This document shows positions 1-16,600 of a stretch of DNA of 54,599 bases, piece after piece. The position numbers and the translations under genes were made by a program. The notes beneath the pieces are model-generated. The model saw nothing but the letters and a program-made list of their open reading frames with translations. It searched no databases and was not told where the DNA came from. The stretch is taken from NCBI GenBank assembly GCA_023382455.1, contig JAHDVX010000002.1, positions 201,986 to 256,584 on the forward strand, read 5' to 3'. The DNA is from Flavobacteriales bacterium (GTDB lineage: Bacteria; Bacteroidota; Bacteroidia; Flavobacteriales_F; PHOS-HE28). The number at the start of each line of letters is the position of its first letter. Positions within the stretch are counted from its first letter, which is position 1.

Positions 1-2218
1 TCGCGTTCCAATGGTCGTTGCCCGTGTTCGGGTTGCCGTCGTTGCAAGCCGTGCCAGGCAGGGCCGGACCGTTTGGCACGCCTTGGCAGTCCAGCGTTAC
101 CGGCGTGCCCACACAATCGCAATTGGGCTGGCGGATATCGTTTATCGTATTCGGATTGCCATCATCGCACGGCGTACCTGGCATTGCAGGGCCATTGGGC
201 ACGCTGTTGCAGTCCAGCACCACGGGCGTACCCGTACACTGGCAGTTGGCGTTCAGCACGTCGTTGATGGTGGAGGGATTACCGTCGTCGCAGGCCGAGC
301 CGATCTGTCCCGCGGCATTCGGGCAATTGTCCTGCACGTTGCAAATGCCGTCCCCATCGGAGTCAGGGCTTGGTGTGCCCACACACTGGCAGTTGGCGTT
401 GTACACGTCATTCACCGTGCAGGCGTCACCGTCATTGCAGGAGCTTCCAGGGATCGCTGCCCCCCCAGGGACGCCGAGGCAATCCGGGCTGGCTGTACCG
501 GAGGCGGTGGCCTGCACCCCCAGGGACAGGTCGTAGTACTTGCCCGTGTTCGAGGTTTGGAGCTTGACAGCCCGAACCATGTAGCGCTTCCCGTTCACGA
601 AGGGAACTGCCGGGCTGCTGAAGGAAGTGCCCGTCACGGGGGTCGTCGTCAACCGGACCAACGTTCCGGCGGTCTGGTTGACCTCATAAACGTGGTAACC
701 GTCCACCGCTCCCAATGCGGCCGACCAGGTGAAGGATGCCTGGCCATTGCTATTGCCCACCTGGAGATTGGAAGGCCTGGGCACCACGGTCATGCGCAGC
801 GAAGGGTCACCCATCAAGCCGAGATGGACCCGGCTGTAGGGACTCCCCTGCCATCCACCGCTCTGGGGTGCGTACAGACTGGTGTTGTTCATGGTCACAT
901 AGGCGCTATACCCGATGTTGTCGCCCATGCCCATGTGATGGAAGAACCAATGGGGAATTCCGGACCATACGTTGGTGAGGCCGTTTCCGCTTGCCAAGGG
1001 AGCGCGCAGGAAGTTGTTGGTCACATCCCAGTCGCCGAAATAGCTGCCGAAGGACATGTTGAAGATGCCCCCGAAGTTGATGGACGCATACTGGTCGGTG
1101 GTGCCCACGTTGTCCGCACTCACCCATGTGCCTCCGCCACTGGCGTAGCTCCACAGGTAGCTTTGGTTGTTGATGCGGGTGTAGAAAGGGTCCGCGTAGG
1201 GATAGATATCGGTGGTGTTCGTAGCTCCGACCAAGGCCGGGATATTGCGGTAAGCCGCACCGGCCAACGGATCGGAGAGGTACTGGAAGTTGTCGAAGAT
1301 GATTCCCCGGCGCAGCGGAACGAACTGCATGGTCTTGTACGCATGGGCTTTGTCCAGGTAGCGCTTGAGCAACTGTTCCTCACTGTACGGGAAGGCATAC
1401 CATGGTGTCCCCATGTTGGAAAAATCGACCCGCCCAACTTGTAGCTCGATCGTGCTGGGGTAATCGCTTTGGTCGAACTTGCCATCACCGGGCACATTGT
1501 GGTTCCTGGAGGACTGGCCACTGGTGATGTTCACCGTATTGTCCGTCCAGGTGCCGTTCATCTCACCATAGTAGCCGTCACATGGCCATGCGCCCAGGTG
1601 GTCGCTATGGCCATCCGGGTTGAGCCGTCCCGAATACGGGACCGGAACATGGCCGATGATGTAAACGGCCTTCACTCTGGAGGGGTCCGCAGAATAATCG
1701 GCCTGCACCTGCGACCGGACGGCGCTTACGCTCATGCCTGCCGGAATATCATGGCGGATCACCCCCCAGCCATCATTCTGCAGGTCTTCCTCCAACTGGG
1801 CCAACTCTGCGGACAGCCCGCTTGCCTTGGCTGCTTCCACCAGAAGTATCATCACCCCGCGGTCCTCCACGGGTTCCAGGTTGATGCCCGATGCGATGTA
1901 CCCGGTGCCAGTGCCGCCCCCATTGCGCACCACCTTGTACTCATAGTAAACGCCCACGGACACGTTGTTGTCCACGTACTGGTTGGTGGTCCCACCCAGG
2001 CTGGCCAAGCTGCTTCCCCAGCTCTGGTCGCCTTTGAGCTTCCGGTAGACCTGATAGCCCGTGGCGGAGGCAAACGGTGCCCAGGAAACGGTGATCCTTG
2101 GCGGGGTAGCCTGTACCGTGGCGGCCATTTGCACGGCTTCCTTCTGGGAATAGCTCTGTGCGACCAACCACACCGGCAACAGCACTGCCGCGAGGAGGAG
2201 ACTAAACTTTGCTTTCAT
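1..2218 (-). CDS. Secreted C25-like protein with Cys-rich repeats (3' end outside window)
   Basis: The frame is open from the ATG at 2216-2218 to the left edge, so about 739 residues are visible and the C-terminus is missing. A signal peptide (MKAKFSLLLAAVLLPVWLVAQ) is followed by a fibronectin III-like stretch, then a region resembling the C25 (gingipain/PorU) peptidase fold: a MILLV strand, YIIGHVPVPYSG, SYASGGG, and the closing GLMGDPSLRM block typical of that family. Where active C25 enzymes carry GHG and a Cys near SAC, this protein has SGG and SYFGDWD, so it is probably not a peptidase. A second Fn3-like stretch and Cys/Asp-rich repeats (CNDG..CTVND..CQC, DSDGDG) follow. It is a tandem paralogue of the next gene upstream on the same strand. 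A T9SS sorting tail is expected beyond the edge but cannot be seen. The substrate or role is unknown; a cell-surface or exported function is inferred. Confidence 0.8.
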   Translation of the reverse strand, partial: MKAKFSLLLAAVLLPVWLVAQSYSQKEAVQMAATVQATPPRITVSWAPFASATGYQVYRKLKGDQSWGSSLASLGGTTNQYVDNNVSVGVYYEYKVVRNGGGTGTGYIASGINLEPVEDRGVMILLVEAAKASGLSAELAQLEEDLQNDGWGVIRHDIPAGMSVSAVRSQVQADYSADPSRVKAVYIIGHVPVPYSGRLNPDGHSDHLGAWPCDGYYGEMNGTWTDNTVNITSGQSSRNHNVPGDGKFDQSDYPSTIELQVGRVDFSNMGTPWYAFPYSEEQLLKRYLDKAHAYKTMQFVPLRRGIIFDNFQYLSDPLAGAAYRNIPALVGATNTTDIYPYADPFYTRINNQSYLWSYASGGGTWVSADNVGTTDQYASINFGGIFNMSFGSYFGDWDVTNNFLRAPLASGNGLTNVWSGIPHWFFHHMGMGDNIGYSAYVTMNNTSLYAPQSGGWQGSPYSRVHLGLMGDPSLRMTVVPRPSNLQVGNSNGQASFTWSAALGAVDGYHVYEVNQTAGTLVRLTTTPVTGTSFSSPAVPFVNGKRYMVRAVKLQTSNTGKYYDLSLGVQATASGTASPDCLGVPGGAAIPGSSCNDGDACTVNDVYNANCQCVGTPSPDSDGDGICNVQDNCPNAAGQIGSACDDGNPSTINDVLNANCQCTGTPVVLDCNSVPNGPAMPGTPCDDGNPNTINDIRQPNCDCVGTPVTLDCQGVPNGPALPGTACNDGNPNTGNDHWNA

Positions 2219-2332
2219 TCACCTTGGCTTCCCTGCTACCGGGAACACAGCCCCGGAACAGACATCCTGGAAGCCTTATAGCGAGGACCCGAACGGAGGG
2301 GTTACGTGATCCTTGCCAACAATTTGACGAAT

Positions 2333-2359
2333 GGGGCCATCCGGCCGCCCGAATGCCCC
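2333..2359 (-). terminator. Hairpin after the 1470-aa surface protein gene
   Basis: About 20 bases past the stop of the upstream gene, the minus strand can form GGGG + CATTCGG, loop GCGG, then CCGGATG + CCCC with a single bulged G. That is a strong 11-bp stem. No clear U-run follows, so it may be a weak intrinsic terminator or an mRNA-stabilising 3' structure between the two paralogous genes. Confidence 0.4.
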
Positions 2360-2378
2360 TTCCTCCCCATGGAGGAGA

Positions 2379-5300
2379 TCAATTCCTCACCACTGGGAAG
2401 CGGGCGAGCGTGGTTCCGGCAGCATCCCGCAGGATCAGGATGTAGGTGCCCGGTGCAAGGAGCGACAGATCCACCTGGGGCGAGAACGGCCCGTGCAGCA
2501 CCTCGCCTCCTGCAAGATCATGCACCACCACGGTGCGGGTGGCCAGGTCGGCATCGCGGATCAGCAACAGCCCGTCCGTCGGGTTCGGGTGGACCGATGC
2601 CCCTGCGCTTTTGCCCAAGTCCCGGACGGAAACCGTACTGCAAGCGTCACCGATCCCGTCGGAGTTGGAATCCTCCTGACCCGGGTTGAAGGTCCACGGG
2701 CAGTTGTCGCATGCATCACCCACGCCGTCGGTATCAAAGTCCCCTTGCACGGGGTCCGCCACTTGCGGGCACAGGTCCACGCAATCTAGTACGCCGTCCA
2801 TGTCGGCATCGGGGTTGGGCAGGATCCCGGTGGTGCCGCCCGCACATTGCCCGCACCCATCGATGAAGGCGGTACCCCCGGCAACGCCCTCACAATCCAA
2901 CAGCAGGCCGGAGCAAATGCACGCCGGGCTCCACGTATCATCCCCCGTCAAGGGATTGCCGTCATCACATTGGCTTCCGGGCATCGCCGGTCCGCCGGGA
3001 ACATTGAGGCAATCGTAGGGCAAGCCTGCGCAGACGCAAACCGCGCCCCACACGTCGCTTCCGGTGCTTGCGTCGCCGTCGTCACAGGGCGTGCCCGGCA
3101 GTGCACCGCCATCGGGAACTCCCAGGCAATCCACCACTTGGCCTGAACAGGTGCAATCCGGCTGCCACAGGTCATTCTGCGTGTTGGGGTTACCGTCGTT
3201 GCACGCGGTCCCCGGCAATGCCGTACCTCCGATCACGCCCAGGCAATCCACCGGGTCCCCCAGGCAGTCGCACTCCGCGCTCCATTTATCATTCACGGTC
3301 AGGGGGTTCATGTCATCACAGGGCATTCCCGGAAGCACGCCCCCGCCTGGCACGCCCTCACAATCCACCACCAGACCGATGCACTGGCAATCCGTGGTCC
3401 AGCTATCTCCCACAGTGGTGTTGTTCCCATCGTTGCAGATGGTGCCGGGCAATGCCCCCCCACCGGGCACTCCCAGGCAATCCACCTGTTGGCCCACGCA
3501 CTCGCAGTCCACACTCCACTCATCATTGCCCGTGTTCGGGTTCCCATCATCACAAGGCGCTCCCGGCTCGGGGTTCCCGCAACCGCAATTGCCGGGTTCC
3601 GTCTTGTTCGGGTCACCGGGGCACCCATCCTCTGCATTGCATACCCCATCCCCATCGCTGTCATAAAAGAACCCGGCGCATTGGCAATTGGCGTTCAGCC
3701 TGTCAAGCACGGTACAGGGATCGCCGTCATTGCACGGCGACCCCACACCTCCCGGCATGGTCGGGCATTCGTCCAAGGCATCGCAGGCCCCGTCGCCGTC
3801 CGTGTCGCCCGAATAGGTCCCCACGCATTGGCAATCCATGTCCACCGTATCATCCACGGTGCACGGGTTGCCATCGTTGCACGCCCACCCAGGCTCACCA
3901 TAGCCTTGGGGGCAGTAGTCCTCCGCATCGCAAACGCCGTCCCCATCGCTGTCGAGAAGGATCCCGGTGCATTGGCAGTTCTCGTCTATCGCATCGCCCA
4001 TTGTGCAGATGTCGCCATCATTGCACGCCGTGCCCACTCCGCCCGGCAAGGTCGGGCAATCATCCAGCGCGTCGCAGATCCCATCGTTGTCCGTATCGCC
4101 CGAATAGGTGCCCACGCATTGGCAATCCATGTCCACCGTGTCATTCACCGTGCAGGGGTTGCCGTCATTGCAGGCCCAGCCAGGTTCGCCGTAGGCAAAG
4201 GGGCAGTAGTCTTCCGCATTGCACACACCGTCGTTGTCGCTGTCCTGGAAAGTGCCTGTGCACCCGCAATTTGCGTCCACCACATCATTCACCGTGCAGA
4301 TGTTGCCGTCATTGCACGGCGACCCCATGCTGCCCGGGAAGTTCGGGCACCCATCAAGCGCATCGCATATCCCGTCATTGTCCGTATCACCTGTGGGGGT
4401 CCCGATGCACTGGCAATCCATGTCAACCACGTCATTGGAAGTGCATGGGTCGCCGTCGTTGCAGGGCCAGCCCGGCTCACCGTAGCTCATGGGGCAGTAG
4501 TCCTCCGCATCGCACACACCGTCCCCGTCCGCATCCTGGAGCTCCCCGGCGCATTGGCAGTTGGCATCTACCACGTCGTTCACTGTACAGATGCTGCCGT
4601 CATCGCAGGGCGAACCGATCCCGCCGGCCATCGTGGGGCAATCATCCAGCGCGTTGCACGTCCCGTCGCCGTCCGTATCCTGGAAGGTACCCGCACATTG
4701 GCAGTTCGCGTTCACCACATCGCCCGTGGTGCAGGGATCGCCGTCATTGCACGGGGAACCGATCTGGCCGGGCACCTGCGGACAATTGTCCTGTGCATTG
4801 CAAATACCGTCCCCGTCGCTGTCCAACCAGGTGCCCACGCATTGGCAATTGGCATCCAGTACATCATTCACGGTACACGGATTCCCGTCGTTGCAGTGCG
4901 TTCCGACCTGGCCGGGTACTTGGGGGCAATCGTCCAATGCATCGCAAACACCATCACCATCCGTGTCCTGGAAGGTTCCTTGGCACTGGCAGGAAGCGTC
5001 CCAGACATCACCGGTCGTGCAGGCCTGTCCGTCGTCGCATGGGGTCCCGGTGGTGGCCGGCCCGCCCGGTACCCCCAAGCAGTCCGGGTTTTGCGAGCCC
5101 CCTTGGGCCTGCCCGTAAGCCCCCAGGCTCAGGTTGAAATAGCTGCCGCTCTTACCCTGCTCCAACTTCAACGCCCGCACCATGTAGCGGATGGTGCCAC
5201 CGCCGGCTACCACCTCGGTATAGGAGGTTCCCGTTACGGCGTTGGTCGTGACCCGGGTCCACGTCTGGCTGGCCGGAACAAAGCGGTACACGTGATAGCC

Positions 5301-6791
5301 GATCACGTTGTCGGGGCTGGCATTCCATGAAAGGCTGACCGAGTTGCCATTGACCGTACCCGTGACGTTGGACGGCGGGGCCACCATGGCCATGCGCAGG
5401 GTGGGATCACCCAGGAGCGCAATATGCACCTTGCCTGCACCGGAGTTCGCCGGGGCGTAATGGCCGCTCCCGTTGTTCTGCGTCAGGCGCGCCGCATAGC
5501 CCAGGGTCTCACCCAGTGCCATGTGGTGGAAATACCAATTCGGGAAGCCCGCCCAGAAGCACGAAAGCACCGTTCCACTGCCGAGTGAAGAACGCATGAA
5601 ATTGTTCTCACAGTCGAAATCACCGAAGTAGCTGCCGAAAAGGACCGTGAACACGCTCTTCACGTTCCGGGTGGTGAAATCCGTGGAACTGCCCACACCG
5701 TTGGAGGAAAACCAATAGCCCCCACCGCATCCGTAGCTCCAGAGGTAGCTCTGCTGGGATAACGTGGTGAAATAGTCCAGGTCACTGACATTCTCCCCGC
5801 CCACCAATGGCGAGAAGCCTCGGTATGCATTCGCGGCAAACGCATCCGACATGCCTTGGAAGTTGTCGTCCACCAGGCCCCGCTGCACTGCCGTGAATGC
5901 CTTCACTTTCCAATTGTGCAACTTGGAGAGGTAGTTCCCGAGAAGCGTTGTTTCATTCTGGGAGAACACCGGCAGGTTGCTGAAATCAACCCGCCCCACG
6001 GCCAACTCCACCGATGAGGGGATGGTGCTCTGATCGAACTTGCCATCACCGGGCACATTGTGGTTGCGCGGGTCGGAGGCGTAGGTAACATAGGCCTGGT
6101 TGTCGGTCCAGGTGCCGTCCACATCCCCATAATAGGTGTCCGCGCTCCATGCGCCTTGATGTTCCCAATGACCATCCGGAGCCAAGTTACCCGAGTAGGG
6201 AACCGGCACATGGCCGACGAGGAAGACCATCTTCGTGTTCTGCGGGTCGGCGTTGTAGTCGCTGATGATGATGGACTTGATGCTGGGCACACTGGCATTC
6301 CGGCTCACGTCATGCCGAAGAACGGTCCAACCATCCGCTTCCAAGTCCTGCCTCAACTGCTCCAACGGCCCGGCCAAGGATGCGCTGAAGGTGTTGTCCA
6401 CCAAGAGGATCAGCTTCCCCCGGGCCTCCACCATGGGCAGTTCGATACCTGCATTGACATAGCCGTATCCGGACCCCAGATTGGATGAAGACCGTACGAT
6501 CTTGTATTCATAGGAAACACCGAGGGAAACACTGTTGTCCGCCCAAGACAATGCCCCGGCACCCAGGTTGGCCACCGGACTGCCCCAGTTGGTGCCTCCC
6601 TTCAACTTCCGCCAGATCTGGTAGCCCGTAACGTTGGATCCCGGCAACCATTGCAAGGTGATCCTCGGCGGCGTCACCTGCACTTGGGCATTGGCGAACA
6701 CGCTGGCAGCCTGGGATTGTGCCCATACCTGTGCCGGTAACAGGCAGGCACAACACACCAGCAACCGGGCAATGAACTTCCGGACCTCCAT
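2379..6791 (-). CDS. Large T9SS-exported C25-like protein with TSP3-like and PGG repeats
   Basis: This 1470-residue protein starts at ATG 6791 with a signal peptide ending near VWAQS. Residues about 35-120 are Fn3-like. Residues about 125-465 have a C25-like fold (LILLVDNTF, MVFLVGHVPVPYSG, SYGCGGG, SYFGDFDCENNF, ending HIALLGDPTLRM). A second Fn3-like part follows. About 750 residues of Cys/Asp repeats come next: ten thrombospondin-type-3-like units (DxDGDGxCxAxDxCP) alternating with CNDGxxCT..DxxCQC units, then six units of about 38 residues with the pattern DCLGVPGG..LPGT.C, then three more TSP3-like units. The last 72 residues (SVHPNPTDG, LAPGTYIL) are a T9SS type A sorting domain, so outer-membrane export and surface attachment or release are expected. 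TSP3 repeats normally bind calcium. The C25 catalytic His and Cys positions appear replaced, so a binding or structural role is more likely than proteolysis. Confidence 0.85.
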   Translation of the reverse strand: MEVRKFIARLLVCCACLLPAQVWAQSQAASVFANAQVQVTPPRITLQWLPGSNVTGYQIWRKLKGGTNWGSPVANLGAGALSWADNSVSLGVSYEYKIVRSSSNLGSGYGYVNAGIELPMVEARGKLILLVDNTFSASLAGPLEQLRQDLEADGWTVLRHDVSRNASVPSIKSIIISDYNADPQNTKMVFLVGHVPVPYSGNLAPDGHWEHQGAWSADTYYGDVDGTWTDNQAYVTYASDPRNHNVPGDGKFDQSTIPSSVELAVGRVDFSNLPVFSQNETTLLGNYLSKLHNWKVKAFTAVQRGLVDDNFQGMSDAFAANAYRGFSPLVGGENVSDLDYFTTLSQQSYLWSYGCGGGYWFSSNGVGSSTDFTTRNVKSVFTVLFGSYFGDFDCENNFMRSSLGSGTVLSCFWAGFPNWYFHHMALGETLGYAARLTQNNGSGHYAPANSGAGKVHIALLGDPTLRMAMVAPPSNVTGTVNGNSVSLSWNASPDNVIGYHVYRFVPASQTWTRVTTNAVTGTSYTEVVAGGGTIRYMVRALKLEQGKSGSYFNLSLGAYGQAQGGSQNPDCLGVPGGPATTGTPCDDGQACTTGDVWDASCQCQGTFQDTDGDGVCDALDDCPQVPGQVGTHCNDGNPCTVNDVLDANCQCVGTWLDSDGDGICNAQDNCPQVPGQIGSPCNDGDPCTTGDVVNANCQCAGTFQDTDGDGTCNALDDCPTMAGGIGSPCDDGSICTVNDVVDANCQCAGELQDADGDGVCDAEDYCPMSYGEPGWPCNDGDPCTSNDVVDMDCQCIGTPTGDTDNDGICDALDGCPNFPGSMGSPCNDGNICTVNDVVDANCGCTGTFQDSDNDGVCNAEDYCPFAYGEPGWACNDGNPCTVNDTVDMDCQCVGTYSGDTDNDGICDALDDCPTLPGGVGTACNDGDICTMGDAIDENCQCTGILLDSDGDGVCDAEDYCPQGYGEPGWACNDGNPCTVDDTVDMDCQCVGTYSGDTDGDGACDALDECPTMPGGVGSPCNDGDPCTVLDRLNANCQCAGFFYDSDGDGVCNAEDGCPGDPNKTEPGNCGCGNPEPGAPCDDGNPNTGNDEWSVDCECVGQQVDCLGVPGGGALPGTICNDGNNTTVGDSWTTDCQCIGLVVDCEGVPGGGVLPGMPCDDMNPLTVNDKWSAECDCLGDPVDCLGVIGGTALPGTACNDGNPNTQNDLWQPDCTCSGQVVDCLGVPDGGALPGTPCDDGDASTGSDVWGAVCVCAGLPYDCLNVPGGPAMPGSQCDDGNPLTGDDTWSPACICSGLLLDCEGVAGGTAFIDGCGQCAGGTTGILPNPDADMDGVLDCVDLCPQVADPVQGDFDTDGVGDACDNCPWTFNPGQEDSNSDGIGDACSTVSVRDLGKSAGASVHPNPTDGLLLIRDADLATRTVVVHDLAGGEVLHGPFSPQVDLSLLAPGTYILILRDAAGTTLARFPVVRN
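2850..5080 (-). repeat. Coding tandem repeats (TSP3-like and PGG-type)
   Basis: This part of the 1470-aa protein gene consists of two internally repeated blocks. The upstream coding block (about 5080 to 3540) holds ten TSP3-like units with spacing of about 40-47 codons. The downstream block (about 3540 to 2870) holds six units of about 38 codons that each begin Asp-Cys-Leu/Glu-(Gly/Asn)-Val. The units differ by many synonymous changes, so they are old duplications rather than a recent slippage product, though recombination between them is plausible. Confidence 0.75.
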
Positions 6792-6804
6792 GAATTTGAG
6801 AACA

Positions 6805-6837
6805 CGAAACTAGATGTCAATGCCGCTCCTGACCAAA
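6805..6837 (-). promoter_or_regulatory. Bacteroidota-type promoter for the 1470-aa surface protein
   Basis: On the minus strand a -33 TTTG (6837-6834) is followed after 21 bases by TAGTTTCG (6812-6805), which fits the TAnnTTTG -7 consensus at five of six fixed positions. The ATG lies 13 bases downstream, giving a leader of roughly 9 bases. Called by eye from the known Bacteroidota consensus. Confidence 0.35.
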
Positions 6838-6934
6838 GTCAAGACCACTTTCCTTGACCCCAGCCAACTTTGCAAGGGGCGTATGCCCCACGTCCCGACC
6901 AGTGACTCTCGAACTTTCCGCAAGGAGCAAGTTG

Positions 6935-6964
6935 TTGGAATTGCGACGAATCGACGTAATTTCA
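6935..6964 (+). promoter_or_regulatory. Possible promoter for the NRPS/PKS genes
   Basis: TTG at 6935-6937, a 19-base spacer, then TAATTTCA at 6957-6964 match the Bacteroidota -33/-7 arrangement at four of six -7 positions. It would give a leader of about 120 bases that contains the palindrome at 7001-7018. The 298-base divergent spacer 6792-7089 holds no other gene that I can support. Confidence 0.25.
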
Positions 6965-7000
6965 CGACGAGTAGGCCAATGATCGCCATGGCATACGTGC

Positions 7001-7018
7001 GTAGCCTTGGAAGGCTAC
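7001..7018. promoter_or_regulatory. Perfect inverted repeat upstream of the NRPS/PKS genes
   Basis: GTAGCCTTGGAAGGCTAC has perfectly complementary 8-base arms around GG. It sits 72 bases before the start of the first synthetase gene and downstream of its candidate promoter. It could be an operator for a dimeric regulator or an RNA hairpin in the leader; no regulator gene is visible in the window. Confidence 0.35.
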
Positions 7019-7089
7019 CGAACCTCTGCCGTGGAGCCACGTAAAAACAGGCCTTTCCTTGAACGGCCCCAACTTGAATACGATCCATC

Positions 7090-13611
<6,522 letters not shown>

Positions 13612-13616
13612 CGCCC

Positions 13617-16600
13617 ATGGAAAAATTCATCCAGGAGCCGTTGCTGGTCCCCGTGGAGTACGACCCCTTCACGGGGCCGGCCATCGCCCTGACCGCCCCC
13701 ACCACCGAACCCCAACGCGAGGTATGGACCGCATCGCGGATCAGTGAGGAGGCCTCCTGCTCCTACAATGAATCGGTGAGCCTGGACCTGAAGGGGCCAC
13801 TGGACCTGGACGTGCTGAACAAGGCCGTGCACACGGTGATGCTTCGGCACGAGAGCCTGCGGGCCGTGTTCGACAGCACCGGAACACGGATGATCGTCCT
13901 GGAGGAAATGCCCTTGTCCACGGAATTGCACGACCTCACGGGCCTTTCCACAGACGAGCAACAGGCACGCATGGAGGAGGTGGGCGGGGACCTGATGAAC
14001 ACGCCCTTCGACCTCTCCCATGGGCCTTTGGTGCGCTTCATCATGTTCAAGCTGGGGCAGGAAGACCATGTGCTGCGGATCGTGGCACACCACATTGTAT
14101 GCGATGGATGGTCCATGAGCATCCTCATCGGCGACCTGAGCAAGATCTACGCCGCCGACGGCGACGCCGACAAGGCCGACCTGCCCGAGGCCGTGGCCGC
14201 CAGCCGTTACGCGCAGGAGATGAACAGCTTCTACGGCTCCCCGGAAAACGAGGCCGTGAAAGCCTACTGGAAGAAGCTCTTTGCCGCCCCCCCCCCCCAG
14301 GTGGACCTGCCCACGGACCATGCCCGTCCCTGGGAAAAGACATGGAACGCCGAACGGATCGATATCCCGATGGACCCCGACCTGGTGGAGGGCCTCAAAC
14401 GCTTGGGCACACGCCTCGGGAGCAGTTTCGTCACCACCATGCTGGCGGTGTACGAAGTACTGCTGGCGCGTATCACCGGCCAGCGGGACCTGGTGGTGGG
14501 CATGCCCGCCGCCGGCCAGAGCGACATGGGCATGGAGGAGCTGGTAGGCCATTGTGTGGCATTGTTGCCGTTGCGGACGGTGATCGATGATGCCAAGTCC
14601 TTCAGCGAATACCTCAAGGAGCGCCGCTCGGCCCTGCTGGATGCGTTCGACAACCAACGCTTCACCTTCAGCACCTTGCTGCGCGAATTGAATATTCCCC
14701 GCGATCCCGGCCGGGTACCGCTGGTGCCGGTGATCTTCAACCTCGACATGGAGATGGATGACCGGGTGGCCTTCCCGGGCATCCGGCACAAGCTGCGCAG
14801 CGAACCGCGTGCCTACGAGCAATTCGAGCTGGTCATGAACGCCAGCAGCTCCGGCGGCGCCCTTACCTTGGAATGGTCCTTCAACACGGACCTCTTCAAG
14901 GAGGATACCGTGCGCGGCTGGATGTACGACCTGAACACGCTGGTGCGCCACGTGATCGACCGGCCGGATGCACCCCTGATCGAACTGATCGAGGAGGGGC
15001 GCCAGCTGGCCGAATTCCCGGCGAGGGAATGGATCGGGCAGGCCTCGGAAGTGGCGGCGGAAGAGACCATCGCCACCGTATTCGACCGGGCGGCGCGCAC
15101 CCATGCCGACCGCAAGGCGCTCGTGCAAGGCAACGCATCCCTGACCTATGCCGAACTGCGCGACCGGGTGGATGCGCTGGCCACTGACCTCATCGCCCGG
15201 GGTGTTTCCACCGGCACCGCGGTGGCGATCTGCGCCGAGCCCGGCTTCGACCTGATCATCGGCATGCTTGCCGTGGTGCGTGCCGGGGGGGCCTTCCTGC
15301 CCATCGACCATGCCTTGCCCCAGGCCCGCATCGATTACCTGATGGCTGATTCCGGCGCCTCCATCCTGCTGACGCGCCGGGCCCACGCGTCACGATTCAA
15401 CGGCTGGAAAGGCCAGCTGGTACATTTGGAGGACCGGCCCGCCGGTGCGGCACGCAGGCCTCCCTTCCAAGGCAACGGCAACGACCCGGCCTACCTCATT
15501 TACACCTCCGGGTCCACCGGCAAGCCCAAGGGCACCGTGGTGCCCCACCGCGGCATCCTGCGCATCGTGCACGACCAACCGTTCGTCGGGTTCGGGCCGG
15601 GGCTCACCACGCTGATGCATCTCTCGATATCCTTCGATGCCTGCCAGCTCACCGTAATGGGCACCCTGCTCACCGGGGGGACCATGGTGCTCCCCGCATC
15701 GGCGAAGCCCGTGCTGTCCGATTTCGTGGATGCCATACGCAACCAGGGCGTGAATTGCCTGTTCTCCGCAAGCGGCTACTTCAAGCTGCTCGTGGACGAG
15801 CACTTGGAGGACCTGAAGCGATTGCGCTACCTGGTCACCGGCGGGGATGCGATCTCGGTACCCCATGTGCGCAAGGCCTTGCGCGCCCTGGGCCCTGGCG
15901 TGGTGATCAACGTATACGGCCCCACGGAGGCCACCATCCTGGCCACGGCCTACCCCGTGGTGGATGAGAGTTGGGCCGGGGGAAGCATCCCCATCGGCAA
16001 GCCCATCGGCAACACGTTGCTGCATGTCCTGGATGAACGTGGGCGCCCGGTGCGCATTGGCCAGAGCGGCGAGCTGTACATCGGCGGCGCGGGCGTGGCG
16101 CTGGGCTACCTGGGTCGGCCGGAGCAGACCGCCGCCCACTTCCTGCCCGACCCGTTCAGCAAGGTGCCCGGTGCCATGATGTACCGCACCGGCGACATGG
16201 TCTACTGGAATGAGGACGGCGAGCTGGAATACAACGGACGCGTGGATGACCAGGTGAAGGTGCGCGGCTTCCGCGTGGAGTTGGGCGAAGTGGAAGCGGC
16301 GTTGAACGACCTTCCCCTCGTGAAGGACCGCGTGGTGACGGCGCTGCCCACGAGCAGCGGCGACAAGCGCCTGGTGCTTTACGTGGTGCCCACCGACCCG
16401 GCGGTGCAGCCCAGCAGCGCCAAGCCGGATGAAGCCACGTTGAAGTTCCTTGGGGAGCTGGAGAAGCACCTGGCGGAGAACCTGCCGGAACACATGGTGC
16501 CGGCGAACATCATCATCATCCCCTCCATGCCCATCAATGCCAGCGGCAAGCCGGACAAACAGCGGCTGCCGGAGCCGGCACGCACGCAGGCCCACATGCA

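Noticed and set aside
3068-5137. A 689-codon plus-strand frame across the Cys-rich repeats
   Set aside because: It is made of Arg/His/Cys/Pro-rich repeats that mirror the minus-strand repeat units; it is a shadow of the repeat structure.
14288-14300. A run of C residues in the second synthetase gene as a possible phase-variable tract or frameshift
   Set aside because: The frame is intact across it (a Pro-rich stretch between the condensation motifs), and a single tract is not evidence of switching; it is only a site to check for sequencing error.
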